Source of the DNA: Hemibagrus wyckioides
Taxonomy: Eukaryota > Chordata > Actinopteri > Siluriformes > Bagridae
Assembly (NCBI RefSeq): GCF_019097595.1
Contig: NC_080718.1
Location: forward strand, 11,192,657-11,256,656
Length of the DNA stretch: 64,000 nt
Direction: 5' to 3'
Below, piece by piece: positions 62,786 to 64,000 of this stretch; positions within the stretch are counted from its first letter, which is position 1; each line of letters starts with the position of its first letter. The position numbers and the translations under genes were made by a program. The notes under the pieces are model-generated. The model saw only the letters and a list, made by a program, of their open reading frames with translations, ran no database searches and was not told the origin of the DNA.

Positions 62786-63006
62786 GAGCACATGATTCAC
62801 TGGTCCTCACGCAATCATTTGCTAACTTCTGTGCATCTAATAATGCTAATTACTCCAGGGCTATCCAATCTTATCCACAAAGAGCCGGTCTGGATGCAGG
62901 TTTTTATTCCAACCAAGCAGAAGCCATCCCTGACCCTATTAAAAGCCAAGATGAGTTTATTAAACAGGTGGAATCAGGTGTGGCTCCTGCTTGATTGGAA
63001 TGAAAA

Positions 63007-63428
63007 CCTATATGGCCATAAGTTTGTCGACAGCTGAGGAAGCACATCAGTTTGTAGATTTTGCTGTGTTAATATCCTCCACTCTTCTGGGAAGGCTTTC
63101 ACAAGATATTCAGAAGGGTGGCTGGAGGGGTTTTTCTGATCATTCAGCCACAAGAACATTCTTGAAGTCAGGCAGTAATGTCAGGTGAGGAGGCTGTGGG
63201 GTTGAGATCAGGCCAATCAAGTTCTTCCACAAAAACCTTTGCGATTATGGAGCTCGCTTTATGCACAGGTGCATTGTCATGCTTTGGGGCCTCTTGGTTC
63301 CAGTGAAAGGAAATTGTAATTCTTATGCACACAAAGATCCAAAGATTTCCAAATTTGTAGGAACAGTTTGGGGAAGAACCATATATGGGTGAGGTGATCA
63401 GGTGTCCACATTCTTTTGTCCATATAGT
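63007..63428. mobile_element. Nonautonomous DNA transposon copy
   Basis: Ends 'ctatatggccataagtttgt' and, inverted, 'ctatatggacaaaagaatgt' are terminal inverted repeats. Interior matches the copy at 42562 ('cctccactcttctgggaagg'). It has no intact transposase. Confidence 0.7.
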
Positions 63429-64000
63429 GGTGCAAATTCTGATAGCGCTAGCTGAAGAGCTCATACCAGTTTTCTGCTGTGAGAATTGTCTTTTCTTTGT
63501 ATAAAAAGATAATTATTGTTTAAATCACTAAAATAATGGGTTTTTTTTTTCTTACTGAAAAGCCAGAGTGGTCCATTTACAGTACTATAACTGCTGTGAT
63601 ATAAATTAAGAATAGCATTTGACTGGAAGGGAAGTCACATGAGAAAGTCTTCTAGAGGAACAGAAAAACATACCGACTTCCTACATTGTTTCCTGGCTGC
63701 TGTGACTCAGCTTGTGCACTCCCTCTAACAGGCAACAACAAAGCAGTGTGTGATTCATCGGGTCGAATAAGTTTGCATTCTTATTTATCACATTTCACTG
63801 TTTCTATTAAAACAGGCTTGAAGTTACAGCTGCATAATGAATTTTATGTAGGATCGTGTAGAGCTGGGTGTAGGTTGCGTTCCTCTGAATGCCGTGACCT
63901 TTGTAAACCTAATGAAAATGAAAATCGGGGATTGGAAGATGTTAAGGTTATGCTGAGACATTTATGTTGTTTATTTAATACCAGAGAGTAATACAGCATC

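Larger units (their letters stand above)
62113..64000. other. nubpl 3' flank and spacer
   Basis: The nubpl polyadenylation signal AATAAA is at about 62169. A LINE-tail-like repeat with (TGGA)n end (62560-62785) and a nonautonomous DNA transposon (63007-63428) follow. No further gene is seen to the window end; the open frame at 63686-63991 is not recognised. Confidence 0.5.

Overview
The window is vertebrate nuclear DNA, almost certainly from a ray-finned fish. Every gene is split by GT-AG introns. The intergenic and intronic DNA is AT-rich and full of (TA)n, (GA)n and (ATT)n tracts. It also holds Tc1-like transposon relics, a tRNA-derived SINE, an RTE-type LINE tail and one Ty3/Gypsy element. 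The repeat spectrum resembles otophysan fish such as catfishes, but I cannot fix the species.

Five protein genes can be rebuilt exon by exon with consistent splice phases. On the minus strand, from right to left in coordinates, they are: dtd2 (43980 to 41847, complete, 167 aa); an unusual 12-exon gene (38360 to 26455, 881 aa); pomt2 (24864 to 11773, complete, 21 exons, 761 aa); and lin52 (10070 to 7760, last exon missing). On the plus strand is nubpl (44314 to 62112, complete, 11 exons, 327 aa). It is divergent from dtd2 across a 333-bp shared promoter region with ETS- and CRE-like sites.

The most interesting locus is the 12-exon gene. It encodes three tandem modules like the N-terminal part of GIN1/Ginger-type transposon integrases: a 'VEKYL..G.Y' helix region followed by an HHCC zinc-binding domain. 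The first two modules each carry a THAP zinc finger. The third lacks THAP and instead splices in phase, through one linker exon, into a complete but diverged copy of DTD2 (D-aminoacyl-tRNA deacylase 2 / ATD). That DTD2-like part has the same exon lengths (70 and 326 nt) as the real dtd2 15 kb away, and its first exon has no ATG, so it can be translated only as part of the fusion. No DDE integrase core is present. I know of no described protein of this architecture.

Layout: 1-7759 noncoding DNA (candidate conserved elements, old transposon relics); 7760-10070 lin52; 10071-11772 spacer; 11773-24864 pomt2; 24865-26454 spacer with a dispersed repeat; 26455-38360 fusion gene, with a 2.3-kb minisatellite in one intron; 38361-41846 promoter side of the fusion gene plus a Tc1-like copy; 41847-43980 dtd2; 43981-44313 divergent promoter; 44314-62112 nubpl, with an 855-bp foldback transposon in intron 1 and a degenerate Gypsy element inserted in a SINE in intron 2; 62113-64000 spacer with repeats.

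The ordinary genes act in unrelated pathways: DREAM/MuvB cell-cycle repression (lin52), protein O-mannosylation (pomt2), tRNA proofreading (dtd2) and mitochondrial complex I Fe-S assembly (nubpl).
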